From Aphis gossypii (taxonomy: Eukaryota > Arthropoda > Insecta > Hemiptera > Aphididae): a DNA stretch of 64,000 bases. Positions 37,801 to 47,842 of this stretch are shown in pieces. Position numbers and translations under genes: made by a program. Each line of letters opens with the position of its first letter. Within the stretch, counting starts at the first letter, position 1. Under the pieces are notes generated by a model. It had not been told where the DNA came from, did no database searches, and saw only the letters and a program-made list of their open reading frames with translations. The DNA is taken from contig NC_065531.1 in the NCBI RefSeq assembly GCF_020184175.1, positions 82,988,604 to 83,052,603 of the forward strand, read 5' to 3'.

Positions 37801-38211
37801 TTATTTATTTCTTATTTGTTTTTATTATAAACAAACGTTCGCTTTATTTTTAAATTTAGAGTAACTACAAGTTAACTAGAATGCCAAAAATTACATAAAA
37901 TAGTTATGTTTACCGCTTAAACTTACATTTAAATATTGATTATCCAATTTATAGGTATATAGGTAGACGATGGAAAAATTAGTTAACATTTGCGAATAAA
38001 TACATTAAGGCAAGCGCATATTTTTACTTTTCAGTGTTGTGCCTTGTGCTATACCTACATTTAGTTTGGTACATTTATTATAAGGAACTTAAAAATTGGT
38101 AACTGATAACTGATAAGTAACCAATATTGTTATAATGGTCTTTAGATAAATTTGCACTTGATGAGTGGTACTCATAAATACATATTATATATATATTTTT
38201 TTTTTTTGCAG
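34884..38211. other. non-coding DNA with a GA microsatellite
   Basis: A (GA)9 run lies at 35164-35181 and a poly-A tract at 35567-35583. CpG-bearing DNA around 35090-35400 has no usable frame. Nothing else can be supported. Confidence 0.45.
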
Positions 38212-38352
38212 TTTAAAACCGACGACCGGGATGAGGGGACTGTTTTCGCATTGCTTCCTCCCGGCCGCCATCATTTATTGATAAAACAACAACATCGGAC
38301 AATGGGGGTTGATGGGACAGTTCCCCATCTAACTCCCTTACAGTTCATTTAA
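38212..38352 (+). other. possible exon-like open frame after a strong acceptor
   Basis: A run of 12 T followed by GCAG gives a good splice acceptor at 38211. The frame after it (FKTDDRDEGTVFALLPPGRH and on) stays open to a TAA at 38350-38352 and is richer in G and C than its surroundings. No family is recognised and no partner exon was found. The GC-rich tail continues past the stop to about 38440, so a retroelement fragment is an alternative. Confidence 0.2.
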
Positions 38353-38575
38353 ATATATGTTGAATGGTTGATCCTTCCACGTCTACAGTGATCGTCCTTC
38401 CCTCCCGTGGTGTCATAGTTGGTGATGAAGAGCGGTGGTCAATAAATACATATTATATTAAATTTATTTACTCGATAGTACAAAATTTTACCAAGTTACG
38501 AAATTCACTTTTTCTCTATACAATCACGCTCAACAATTCGATCAACTATTGTTTAGTGTCTAAACTAACTATTGC

Positions 38576-38702
38576 GAGTCTCGATAACTCGAATTTCAAG
38601 GAGGTAAAAATAATTCGACTTATAAATTTTTTGAGTTACAAATATTAATTGTGTGTATAGGAATTTAATAGGAACAAAAAGAAATTCGAGTTATCGAGAC
38701 TC
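38576..38702. mobile_element. pogo-like MITE with perfect 22-bp inverted repeats
   Basis: The arms 38576-38597 and 38681-38702 are exact reverse complements, starting GAGTCTCGATAACTCGAA. The TCGATAACTCGAA core is typical of pogo/Tigger-type Tc1-mariner elements. TA dinucleotides lie a few bases outside each arm, consistent with TA insertion. It is 127 bp with no coding capacity. Confidence 0.85.
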
Positions 38703-39984
38703 TACTATATAGCAATGAAATTACATAGAGAACTTCTATCAACAATTTATCAATTATTTTTCAGGACACCATTTTTTTAAACCTAAATTTCTGGTTGTAC
38801 CTACGTTTGGTATAGATGTAATTGATTCGACGAAAAAAATAATACGACTCCATATTTTTATTAGTTTTTCGGCACATCTATAGAGTATAATAGGATCCAT
38901 AACTATAATATAATAATATATAAATAACTAAAATTGTTGTTAACGAATAGATGTATTGTTTGTCATGTTATCTCTTCGAAAAGCTGTTTCTAGTAAAACG
39001 ACAGTTTACATTTTATTCGTGTGGTTTTAAAGTTATATTTGTGAATTTTACACGTCATTTCGAAATTTTTATGAAATATGTCCATTATATTAGTATAATT
39101 TATATACGCATAGTCATATATAAGCACATCAATTTGCACCCATTTGATTACAGCTGTAGTCGGATAACGAGTGGCTCGTATAGTAGTATATGCTTTATAG
39201 AATAAATAACAATAATTTATGCGTTTAGACGGCCCCGGCCAAACTGTTTTTAATTAAAACGTAGTTTGACATCTGGACAGAAAACATTAATTTTCGGAAA
39301 TTGTAATTTTTCTATAATGTAAAAACGTTTTGTGATAAATATTTCAGTGATATTTATCTTCTTCAATATTTTTTTTTGTCGTCAAATTCGTTGATTATTG
39401 ACCGTGTATAATATGAATATAATATTATGATAGACTGCAGCAGTTATATAATGATATTATGAAATTGTTTATGTAAATAGCATTGGAACGCAATATATTT
39501 TTATAAGATTAAGAATAGGTATATAAGAAGATGAGTATGACTATCATCCCTGTGCACGTACTATACTCGTGAATAATTATATTACAAAGTGCATAGGTAC
39601 GACACACCTTTCATATTCATAAATATTATATAATATGTATGGGTATGCGCAGAAAAAACGATTTTGGTCAGCTCTTGGTGAGTTTTCTCGCTGGATAAAG
39701 TAAGAATGAAATATCCGCGCCTTAATAGTTAATTTACTTTTTAATTTTTTTGTGTGTATGTTTATTAGAATTCTGATTTTAGAATCCAATGTGGGTACTT
39801 GATTTGTATACCATTTAAAAATCGTCGCGTAGTGTTATACATTTATTTTTATCAAATGAGAACTATCATTATTAACCGTATACCTAATAATCTTCATATG
39901 GATGATTTTCAAAAGTTATTATAATTAAATTTGGACGAATGCAGTTTCTGAGTTGTAAACTAAATGTGCTAATATTTAAAATAT
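38703..39984. other. AT-rich non-coding stretch
   Basis: Nothing beyond short chance frames. Confidence 0.5.
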
Positions 39985-40089
39985 AATCTCCTAGTAATCA
40001 CATACTTGATATAAATCACTAAAATGGTAACCAGGTAATAAGTATCAATCACATACTAGGTTACGACATCATAAATGGATATAACAATA

Positions 40090-40880
40090 TGTTTGCGCCG
40101 GCGATCCTAATGGACGGTTGTCTCCTGACACACAGTACCTACTCGGGATTTTCGTGGGTAGGGCAAATAAAACAATAACTGTGACTTATGCTACAAATGA
40201 TTGCGTGTATTATTGTATTAAGTTTATATACGCACAACCAGACAATATTATACAATATATTATAATACAAAATACAAGGGGAGGGGGGGAATCACCGTCT
40301 GGCCTGTACCGCTGCTATGATGACTGCACGTCTCGAGGAGGTGAATGAACGGCTGAGCTGCTGGATATTGCGAGCAAGCGATTGTTCAGCAAAACCCTTT
40401 GTCGGATCGGACACTGGTGTGGAGCAACACGTTCACGAGCAAGTGAATACGTAGCGGAGCAGCGAGTTGACACGTGGTTTACGTGAGTGCACCTGAGCGT
40501 AGGGCGATCGGTTGACAACAACAACCAAAGAACTCGTGGATCAACGGAACTCGGACTGTACAACAGCAGTAATACAAGTGGAGCAACGAAACGCTAATAA
40601 CAACAACACAACGCAAGTAATGGCCGTCAAGCACAAACGGCACAAAAAACGTGGTTAGCGTAGAAAGGTACCGACGAGTAAAACGCGTACACTTTCACGG
40701 ACGGAACAGAACCAACAAAAAACGACAACGAACGACAGTCTAGCCAACATAGCGTCGCGGCTGACGGTGCGTAACGAACATGACCATGGTCACACAGTGC
40801 GACAGCCGACGGTGGTAACTCGATAGTCAAAAAGATCGAACACAATATACGAAGTAATAAACAAATATCAGATTCAAACA
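40090..40880. mobile_element. candidate solo LTR in the minisatellite
   Basis: This 791-bp segment begins TGTTTG and ends CAAACA, the TG...CA form of long terminal repeats. It is much richer in C, G and A than the array that surrounds it, and has AATAAA about 25 bp before its right end. There is no second LTR and no internal retrotransposon gene. The flanking bases (CAATA and TTGTA) do not form a duplication, which is the main weakness. Frames at 40315-40881 are probably not genes. Confidence 0.45.
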
Positions 40881-40926
40881 TTGTATATAAAAAAATACCT
40901 AGTTACAACCACATGCTTGGGTTTAA

Positions 40927-41402
40927 CTTAACCTAAAGGTGGGTTTCCACTGGACCGTTATCCCCGCATACGTGCACGTTTATCAACAAGCACGTACGTA
41001 TGGTTACGTATACACGTCTTTCATGAAAAATGCTTTGGTAAGCACAGTAACTAGTAAGCGCTTCATTTTAGCGGTAAATTAACTTACTATAATTTGGCTC
41101 GACTCTATAATGTAAATACACTTTAATTTACTTTTAAAACAATATAATTTAATATTATAATAACATAACACATTTTTAAGATTTTAAAATTGGTAACTGC
41201 TGCAAACGCTTAAATTAGACTATTAAATGCACGGTAGTAGTTAAACTAGATCTAACTTTATGGTATCGTGGTTATACGTGTGGTAAGAACGTATATAGAG
41301 TTTCTGGTAAACCAAAAGCTTACCATGTATACCAACCAACCCCAGAAAAGTATTTTTATACATGTACACGTATACGTATGTAGTGAAAACTTGCCTTAAC
41401 CT
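40927..41402. mobile_element. 460-bp hAT-like MITE in the minisatellite
   Basis: The element 40935-41394 is flanked by the perfect 8-bp direct repeat CTTAACCT (40927-40934 and 41395-41402). Its ends AAAGGTGGGTTTCCACT and AGTGAAAACTTGC are imperfectly inverted, and ACGTGCACGT/ACGTGTACATG-type sequence lies inside both ends. Array units resume directly on both sides. The duplication length suggests hAT. Confidence 0.78.
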
Positions 41403-42355
41403 GGTCACAAAAATATACCTGGTAACCACATAACCAGTATAAAAAACGTATCTGGGATCAACCACGTACCAGGTTACAAACATATACTTGGTAAAAAAAA
41501 TATACCTGGTATTAACCAGGTAGTAAGTATCAACTACTAACTCGGTATAAACCACATACCCGGTATAAAAAATACCTGGTTACAACCACGTCATAAGTAT
41601 TAATCACATACCTGGTTACAAAAATATACCTGGTATAAACTACGTACTTACCAGATTACAAACATATCCCTGGTTACAACCCTATACCTAGTATCAACCA
41701 GGTAGTAAGTATGAACCAATTATTTGATATAAACCATGTACAGGGTTATAACCATGTAATAAGTATTAACCAAATACCATATTACAACTGTATACCTGGT
41801 TACAGTCATGTAGTATTAACCACATAGCTGGTTACAAAAATATACCCAGTATCAACCACATACTCGGTATAAATATTTTACCTGGTTTAAACCATATGTA
41901 TCAGGTAACAATCATAATATAAACAGTATTACCCACATACCAGGTTACAGACATATATTTGGTTACAATAATATACTTGGTATCAACCACATATTTGGTA
42001 TAAACCATATACCAGGTTATCACCGCAAGTATGGATTTAACCATATACCTAGTAATAAACAAATACCAGGTTCAAACCACATATCAGGTTACAACCAGAT
42101 AGTAGGTATTAACAACATACCTGGTTACAACTACATGAATGAATTTAACCGTATACCAAGTTATAACCACATACCAGATTACAAAAATATACCTGGTATA
42201 AACCATATACCTATTTATCATCACATGCATGAAGAGTTAAAATGAAATTTGAATTTTAAAATTTGGTCTGTAATTGAAATTGTATTTCCTGGAAAATGTA
42301 TGGTGTTAAAAATCCCAAAATTGGCGTTGCAAAATATTAGTGCTGGGTTGAAGTT

Positions 42356-42757
42356 TCCTTATATAATAAAGCGTGAAGAGGTTCGTTTCCTTATAAAAAG
42401 AGTGCGCCTCGGTCGCCGTTTTTATACTCCATGGCCCGCCGCCGTCGTTATCGAAAACGGACGGTTCTCCAACGCCGCCGCCGTCTCGATAACGCGTTTT
42501 TCTTACGTTAGGTTCGATTATTACGCGGGTTTTCGACGATTTTAACGTTTTTTTTTTTTTTTTTATCGGCTGTTTGTTATATTATAATACGTTGTTGTAT
42601 TTTCAAGTGTGTGTTGCTTTGGGAAACGTTATATTAAATAGACAATTAATATTAATATAAGCTTTATTACACACGAATTATACGGAATTATACAGGTATA
42701 TATGATGGCATACTTTTCATTTTTTACACACACACATACATATAAAATTGATATGTC
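42356..42757 (+). repeat. Helitron-like head, copy 2
   Basis: This is a close copy of 16680-17100, beginning TCCTTATATAATAAAGCGTG and ending near GATATGTCTC. It includes GTGCGCCTCGGTCGCCGTTT and the CCATGGCCCGCCGCCGTCGT block. The open frame 42249-42545 runs through it and is not a gene. No CTAG end clearly belonging to it was found, so it may be truncated. Confidence 0.85.
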
Positions 42758-43194
42758 TCTAGCACTTGAGAGGGGCAATAAATTTAATTGCAAGCTTTTT
42801 TTTTTTTAAACACGTTTATAATGTTTCACTATTTCGTAAATAGATAAGAAAATATATTAATAAATTTTACAATTTGCTTTGATTATTTTGTTATCATGGG
42901 TACTACTGAGAGTACTTACAATATTCAACAATCTAGGGCACTGGATAGATTTTAGATTATGAACGAAGTAATGACTATTGTATTTTTTTTACAATGATGT
43001 GTGTTTTTTGTTTCTGTGAACAGCATAACTTGTCGAAATAATGCTTCAATTTCAAACTTCAGGGGTGGTTTCCGATTGCAAAGTGAATATCCTTGGTGCA
43101 TTATAGAAGTTAAAACTCAAAAGTAAGAATTATCTAACAGTTTTTTAAAAAAATCGGTAAAACAATAAAAAGTGACTGAAGCACGGGCATTTTT

Positions 43195-43530
43195 ACGCAA
43201 AACCATTTTTGGACAAAATTATTTTTTTTATATGGTTGTTACTCAAAAATGAATCGTCGTAAATACTTGAAATTTTCACCAAATGTTTATATTAGTATTA
43301 TTTATATACTGCAGTTAAATTTTCTGTAACTTTTTGAGTTATTTATTATAAATAATAGACAACTGAAATTTTCGATTTTTCTAAGTATTTTTTTTTTTAA
43401 GTGTCGATAATGGATAATCGATTTTGGGTGCACAATAACACTTGCAATTTTTTCAAAGTTTTTCATAAATTATTCTTATTAGAGTTAAAAAAATCAAAAA
43501 TCGTTGGTCACAAATTTTATTTATAAGCGT
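43195..43530. repeat. dispersed repeat, second copy of 11184-11510
   Basis: Begins at ACGCAAAACCATTTTTGG and ends at TATAAGCGT, collinear with the copy inside the hAT element. A further partial, more diverged unit follows at about 43590-43680 (GTTATTATTCAAAAA and ACTTGAAAATTTCACCAG). Confidence 0.75.
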
Positions 43531-43680
43531 CTTAAATAAATATAATATAATATTACGATTTATCCTCAAACGATTTTCAATATTTGTTATTATTCAAAAA
43601 ATATAAGCCGTATGTAGGTACTTGAAAATTTCACCAGTTATTTAGATTGCCATTTTCTTTATATAAACTATACGATGGTT

Positions 43681-44196
43681 CTTTAGGTTTATTAGGTATA
43701 AATGATAAATATTTAACAATATCCAGTAAATTGTAGATAACTATACGCCATTAATGGAACCAGAGCAATATTTGATTATAATTTATATGAAAATGATTAT
43801 ATAGTATAGACGTTAGATTGAATAGTAAAATAATCCCGTTGAATATTGATTAACAAAATTTGTTTTAATATTATTAATTATTATACACAATAATTAAATT
43901 GTTTTAAATACTTAGATTAATTCTAAAATACTAATAGATATATACTATATACATATCACTATACATAGTATTACTAATACTAAATTATATTATATCCATG
44001 CATTTATAGAATTTGGGAAAATAATTCAATCGATTAGTAGAATTTCTCAACCCGAAAACATTTTTATTTAATAAATAATAATACATGGTTTGAATTAAAA
44101 ACAATTGATTAAGTTAATTGCGTGATGCTATTAGTAACGCGTGTTATTCAAACATTCGGTTGATATTTATATTATTTATAATTTGTCTGTCATTAG
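43681..44196. other. AT-rich non-coding stretch
   Basis: Nothing coding or repetitive can be supported up to the acceptor of the zinc-finger exon. Confidence 0.45.
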
Positions 44197-44513
44197 TCAT
44201 TGATTGAATTTACAAATAGAGCTCGTGATTATTGTAATATTTCATTAAATACTGAAGAAATGGATTTAATTCACGATTTCATTGAACCACCGACGCCTTT
44301 TCCATATCGATACAGAAAATGTATGTACTGTAAAAAATCAAACATCTTCAAGGCAGTATACAAATGTAAGGACTGTCGAAAAGTATGCCATCGCAATTGT
44401 TATAAGGCATTTCTAGAAATGAAGTTAAAACGTGATGAAGAATTAGAACTCATGAAATCAACTATCGAAATAATTAGCAATAATGAAATCGTTAAGAAGA
44501 CGACTCACCAATG
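44197..44513 (+). CDS. internal exon with a C1-type zinc finger, gene unidentified
   Basis: The frame has no ATG but is framed by a splice acceptor (TTTGTCTGTCATTAG|TC) and a donor (ATG|GTAAAA), giving 105 codons plus two bases. It shows His-x15-Cys-x2-Cys-x11-Cys-x2-Cys-x4-His-x2-Cys (CMYCKKSNIFKAVYKCKDC, then CHRNC), the ligand pattern of a C1 (phorbol-ester/diacylglycerol-type) finger. C1 fingers bind lipids or partner proteins in signalling proteins, including Rho-family GAPs. A charged, probably helical tail follows the finger. The next exon-like segment (45771) cannot be joined directly because the codon at the junction would be TGA, so the owner gene is unknown. It may be a stranded exon of a broken gene. 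Confidence 0.5.
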
Positions 44514-45770
44514 GTAAAAAAATATCTTCATGAGTTTTAATAATAATACAGCTTACTGGTTGGTTTTATAGCAAAACATCTCATAATACAATTTGTAGGT
44601 AACAATATTTAAGAGACGATGACATAGTCTTTTTTTAAATTTATACTTAGTTAAAAAGTTACACACATTTATAATAATTAATAAAATAGGGTTTTGCGTT
44701 GTTCATTGTTTGCTAAGTACTGGATATATTAAAAACCGAAAAGTCATTGCCTGCAAAATATTGTTCTCTACGACTTTTATGAAAGGGTTTTTGATTTAAA
44801 ATCATTCAGTAAGCCATTTTTTTAAATCTAAAAACTAATTTTTTACGCAAAAATGAATTTAATAACTGCCGATACATGCTGCTCTGGTTTCTAGCGGCAG
44901 TTAAGTGTGTATAGTATATTATGTATAATATACTAGCTGACCCCGTTCACTTTGTTTCCCATTAAAAATACCAATTCTGATTTATTTGTTATTTAATATT
45001 CAGTTTAACGGTGTTCAAAACTTTTCAAAACTTTTCGACATTTTCATTGATCAATTTGATTCTCAAAAACTTGTGCAAGCAACACTTTAAAATGCGAATT
45101 TTGTAAAATGCTTTCTTATTGCACACTAAATTTGTGGTACGAATCGGATGAAATTAGAGTTAATATCTAAATCTGAAAATAATACAAAACCTTCTGGTAC
45201 TACAATATTATACTTAAATACGTAAATCTAATATATAAATGTGAAAATAAAAACCTTTGAGTGATATGTTCTCGGAAACTGCTGAACTGATCGTAATGAT
45301 TTTTTTTTAATTGAAGAGCTCATCGTGGAAATGTTTATGACATTTGATCGATTCTCTTACTTAATAAGCAAAAGAGTTATGAATTATTATAAATAATGGT
45401 CTGTTGTTACGTAGACTTTTATTATTATTATTTTCGGTAACCATAGTAACAATTTTTTATTATTATTTATTTTCCCCGTTTTTGTAACATTTTTCACTGA
45501 TGATTCGCTCCTATTGATCGCAGGAGAAGATGCTTATAAATGTAATGATATATAGTGTAATGACGTCACTGTCCAGCAAGAAAATAAACTATATTAAGGT
45601 CGCTGTTGGTTATGGTTGAATATAATAGTTGTAGACCTGTTGTTATATTTTGTCAAAACCATAACAACAAAAATAAGAATATGATATATATATGATTATA
45701 CTTAAATAATATGTTTACTTCTTATATGTTATACGATTTTAATATTTTTTTATTACATTTTCTATTGTAG
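44514..45770. other. non-coding DNA with two Helitron-like end motifs
   Basis: At 44931-44943 TACTAGCTGACCC reads as the reverse complement of a GGGTCAGCTAG|T end, and at 45226-45241 A|TCTAATATATAAATG resembles a Helitron 5' end. They face in ways that do not make one element. No gene is seen. Confidence 0.3.
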
Positions 45771-46349
45771 ATGCACCGACATTAAATCGAACATTAATGA
45801 TCATCGTTCAATTGTATTAAATGAACTGTCCACTACAACATCTTTAAAGTATGATTATATTCAAACAATTTTTTTACCTATTTCTAATACAAGTAAATCT
45901 ATATTTTCTTAATTATTTTTTTAGCGTGAATATTTTGAATGGTCGTAGAATAGTTGATATAGGTCATATTTTCAACGAAATTCAAAATATTCGTCATAGT
46001 GGTGGACTTGGATGTTCATTTTCAGATATGATTTTTAAAAGAGAAGAAATAAATGGATACTTCTCAATATTCTATTTTCATTGTAAAATGTGCGGTATCG
46101 AAAAACAAATATCTTCTGAAAATACTAAGAACATTGAATGCATTCCAATAAATAAAGCAGTAGTAAATTCAACAATAGCTATAGGTAAGACTATTCAATA
46201 TAGAAAAAGAAAACACTTATTATAAGAGCCCTATTTAAATAAAATAAAATAAAACTATATTAAAAGGTATTGGATATGCACAACTGTCTGAACTTTCGAC
46301 TTGTATCGATATACCTTCAATGTCATCCAATACATATCAGTCATTATAA
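45771..46349 (+). pseudogene. Mutator-like transposase remnant, three exons then a stop
   Basis: Exons 45771-45848, 45925-46194 and 46267-46349 join in consistent phase with GT...AG introns. The peptide contains NGRRIVDIGHIF, GGLGCSF, FHCKMCG and, across the last junction, GIGYAQLSELSTCIDIPSM. This order is characteristic of the Mutator-like transposase domain found in many insect DNA transposons. A TAA follows SSNTYQSL directly, and the same frame then stays open for about 30 codons (SPVGEVVHDLAKDEIKELV) up to the GC-rich island. No catalytic DDE core is present, so only the N-terminal part survives, about 143 residues. The premature end and missing core argue for a dead fragment. A domesticated short gene is less likely. 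Confidence 0.7.
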
Positions 46350-46450
46350 TCACCTGTCGGCGAAGTAGTGCATGATTTAGCGAAGGATGAAATAAAAGAG
46401 CTGGTGGAAGGTATATTGAGTGAAATCATTGCACCAAAAAGCGTGCATGA

Positions 46451-47110
46451 ACCGCGTGGCAGACCACCTCCCAACTCGACATCTTGCGGCAGACCAGGGC
46501 GACGCTGATCGGGCTGGGAACAGAGTTCCCTCCGGACGCACCGCAGGGACTATCGGTCCAGCAGATCGGCGATGTAGACACGGCGGAGCTACGGGCCGAC
46601 CCTCGTCTGTGGGCGGCGTATGAGCGCGGGTGGCGCGAGCACGCGAGGGCTGCACCGGCGAGTCCACCGGCACCGACGGACCGTCGGCCCATACCGGGGC
46701 CAGTCCGCCACACACAGCGGACGGTCCGGAAGGCGACCATGGCGCCAACGGCGAAGCCACAACCGCGGCCGGCACGCCAACCACCACTGGCATGCGCAGC
46801 ACAGGGACCAGCGCTGGCCAGTGCCCTACCACCGGTGCACAGACGTCCCAGCCAGCAACAACTCCGGAGGCTGCCGACTGTCCAGCCGCGGCCACAGCCG
46901 GCAACTGCCCAACCACGGGCACAGCCGCCTCCAGCCCCGATCCCGGAACGGCAGCCGGAAACTCCCGTGGACGCTATTCCCCGGGAGGGGACCCCGACCG
47001 TAGACGAGGATGCTTGTCAGGCCTCCCCTCCAGCGTTCGTGTCACACGAACCAATGGAGGTGGGCGGTGACGACATCCTTGTCGATATCGAGGCCCTATA
47101 CCGGGAATAG
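46451..47110 (+). CDS. 5'-truncated Pro/Ala/Arg-rich ORF of unknown function
   Basis: The frame opens after a TGA at 46448 and ends TAG at 47108-47110, about 219 codons, with no ATG near its left end (a TTG at 46484 is the first alternative start). The first 70 residues look like a folded or helical segment (for example LRADPRLWAAYERGWREHAR). The middle is rich in Pro, Gln, Ala and Arg, and the end is acidic (MEVGGDDILVDIEALYRE). Codon use is strongly GC-biased, unlike every other frame in the window. Frames on the other strand and phases here are long only because of the composition. I do not recognise the family; the tail of a gag-like or ORF1-like protein would fit. Confidence 0.4.
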   Translation, partial: TAWQTTSQLDILRQTRATLIGLGTEFPPDAPQGLSVQQIGDVDTAELRADPRLWAAYERGWREHARAAPASPPAPTDRRPIPGPVRHTQRTVRKATMAPTAKPQPRPARQPPLACAAQGPALASALPPVHRRPSQQQLRRLPTVQPRPQPATAQPRAQPPPAPIPERQPETPVDAIPREGTPTVDEDACQASPPAFVSHEPMEVGGDDILVDIEALYRE

Positions 47111-47396
47111 TTTTGGCAAATGGGAAACTGGGCGGTAATCGCCAGTTCCCCCATCGCAACTATAGGTGTCCGGGTCACCCGATGGCACCACACGGCTCTA
47201 GACAAAGGTGCCTATCAGCTTGGGGGTTGGGAGAGTTGACACGGTCGTGTCGCACGAATACCGCGTTCTCACCCGCTAGACCCCCTTGCCTAGGTATCAC
47301 CACTCGTTCGATAATCAATCGGCACACCCGAGCGATTAATCGAACCAGAGTCTGAGTCGGCGATGAGCCCCGAAGCTCCCACGGCGTGGGTGACAA

Positions 47397-47421
47397 CCGC
47401 CGAGAGCTTCGGCGGCGTTTT
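47397..47421 (+). other. GC-rich hairpin followed by a T run (terminator-like)
   Basis: Stem CCGCCGA (47397-47403) pairs with TCGGCGG (47409-47415) around a five-base loop, then CGTTTTT follows. The form is that of an intrinsic bacterial terminator or a retroelement 3' hairpin with a Pol III-type T run. Which applies depends on the origin of the island. Confidence 0.4.
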
Positions 47422-47594
47422 TGTCTGTTGTTAACCGTTCGTTACAACCGATCACCGCCCGTCACCGTCTTTCTGCAGTCCGTGCACTTCCGCGACTTAA
47501 TCTATTTACAATTAATAGTGTGGTTTGATTAATAATAACTAAGATATTATCAAGAGAATTAAGTATTAACTTATTTATAAATATATATTTTCAG

Positions 47595-47668
47595 TGGATG
47601 TATATATTACCATTAGTCATATTTATGATGATTACTGGAGCATCAAATCCAGAAGCAAGACAGTAAAT
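47595..47668 (+). CDS. possible last exon of an EMC10-like ER membrane protein
   Basis: After an acceptor (ATTTTCAG|TGG) the frame reads WMYILPLVIFMMITGASNPE and then ARQ-stop. It is a single hydrophobic segment followed by a short polar tail, the way EMC10-type subunits of the ER membrane protein complex end. That complex inserts tail-anchored and multipass proteins into the ER. The match is from memory of the family and rests on about 23 residues. No upstream exons were found; they would have to lie beyond the GC-rich island or be lost. A plus-strand polyadenylation signal (AATAAA) at 47822-47827 is consistent with a transcript end. Confidence 0.33.
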
Positions 47669-47842
47669 AGAAAAAATGTACTTCTAAGTTTTATTTAATT
47701 ATATTGTTCAATTAATTAATGGGCTATTCCATTAGTGTCTTTATGTTCAATAATTTAAGTTTCATAATATGTACATTAGGTAATACTATTGACTATTAAA
47801 TTATTATATTGAATTTAAAACTAATAAAATGTCAAGTAATAA

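Larger units (their letters stand above)
39985..42240. repeat. 18-bp minisatellite array split by two insertions
   Basis: Degenerate units around ATACCTGGTTACAACCAC alternate with ATACCTGGTATAAAAAAT-type variants. The main block is 41396-42240. Shorter pieces with the same units lie at 39985-40070 and 40888-40934, outside each insertion, so one array was broken up. A minus-strand frame in the array (41241-41555) has a six-residue period (such as TRYIFV) and is a product of the repeat, not a gene. Confidence 0.85.
46440..47500 (+). mobile_element. GC-rich island of foreign composition, probably an inserted retroelement or other mobile DNA
   Basis: Composition changes abruptly near 46440 and returns to AT-rich after about 47500. 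Within it lie one long frame (46451-47110), about 300 bases without a frame, and a GC-rich hairpin followed by T5. The frame is already open at the left border, as in a 5'-truncated non-LTR retrotransposon carrying the end of an ORF and its 3' untranslated region. There is no poly-A tail and no target duplication that I can find. A GC-rich viral or bacterial insert is an alternative. Confidence 0.5.

Noticed and set aside
40315..40881. Minus-strand frames of about 80 codons
   Set aside because: They lie in the candidate LTR, are rich in Ser/Arg/Leu from composition alone and have no recognisable domain.
41241..41555. Minus-strand 104-codon frame
   Set aside because: Its six-residue periodicity is just the 18-bp minisatellite read in frame.
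42249..42545. 98-codon frame
   Set aside because: It crosses the border of the repeated Helitron-like head and is not conserved as a frame in the other copy at 16680.
46377..46922. Minus-strand 181-codon frame and several other overlapping frames in the GC-rich island
   Set aside because: High GC leaves few stops in any phase. The plus-strand frame 46451-47110 is the longest, has a protein-like start segment and an acidic end, and explains the rest as shadows.
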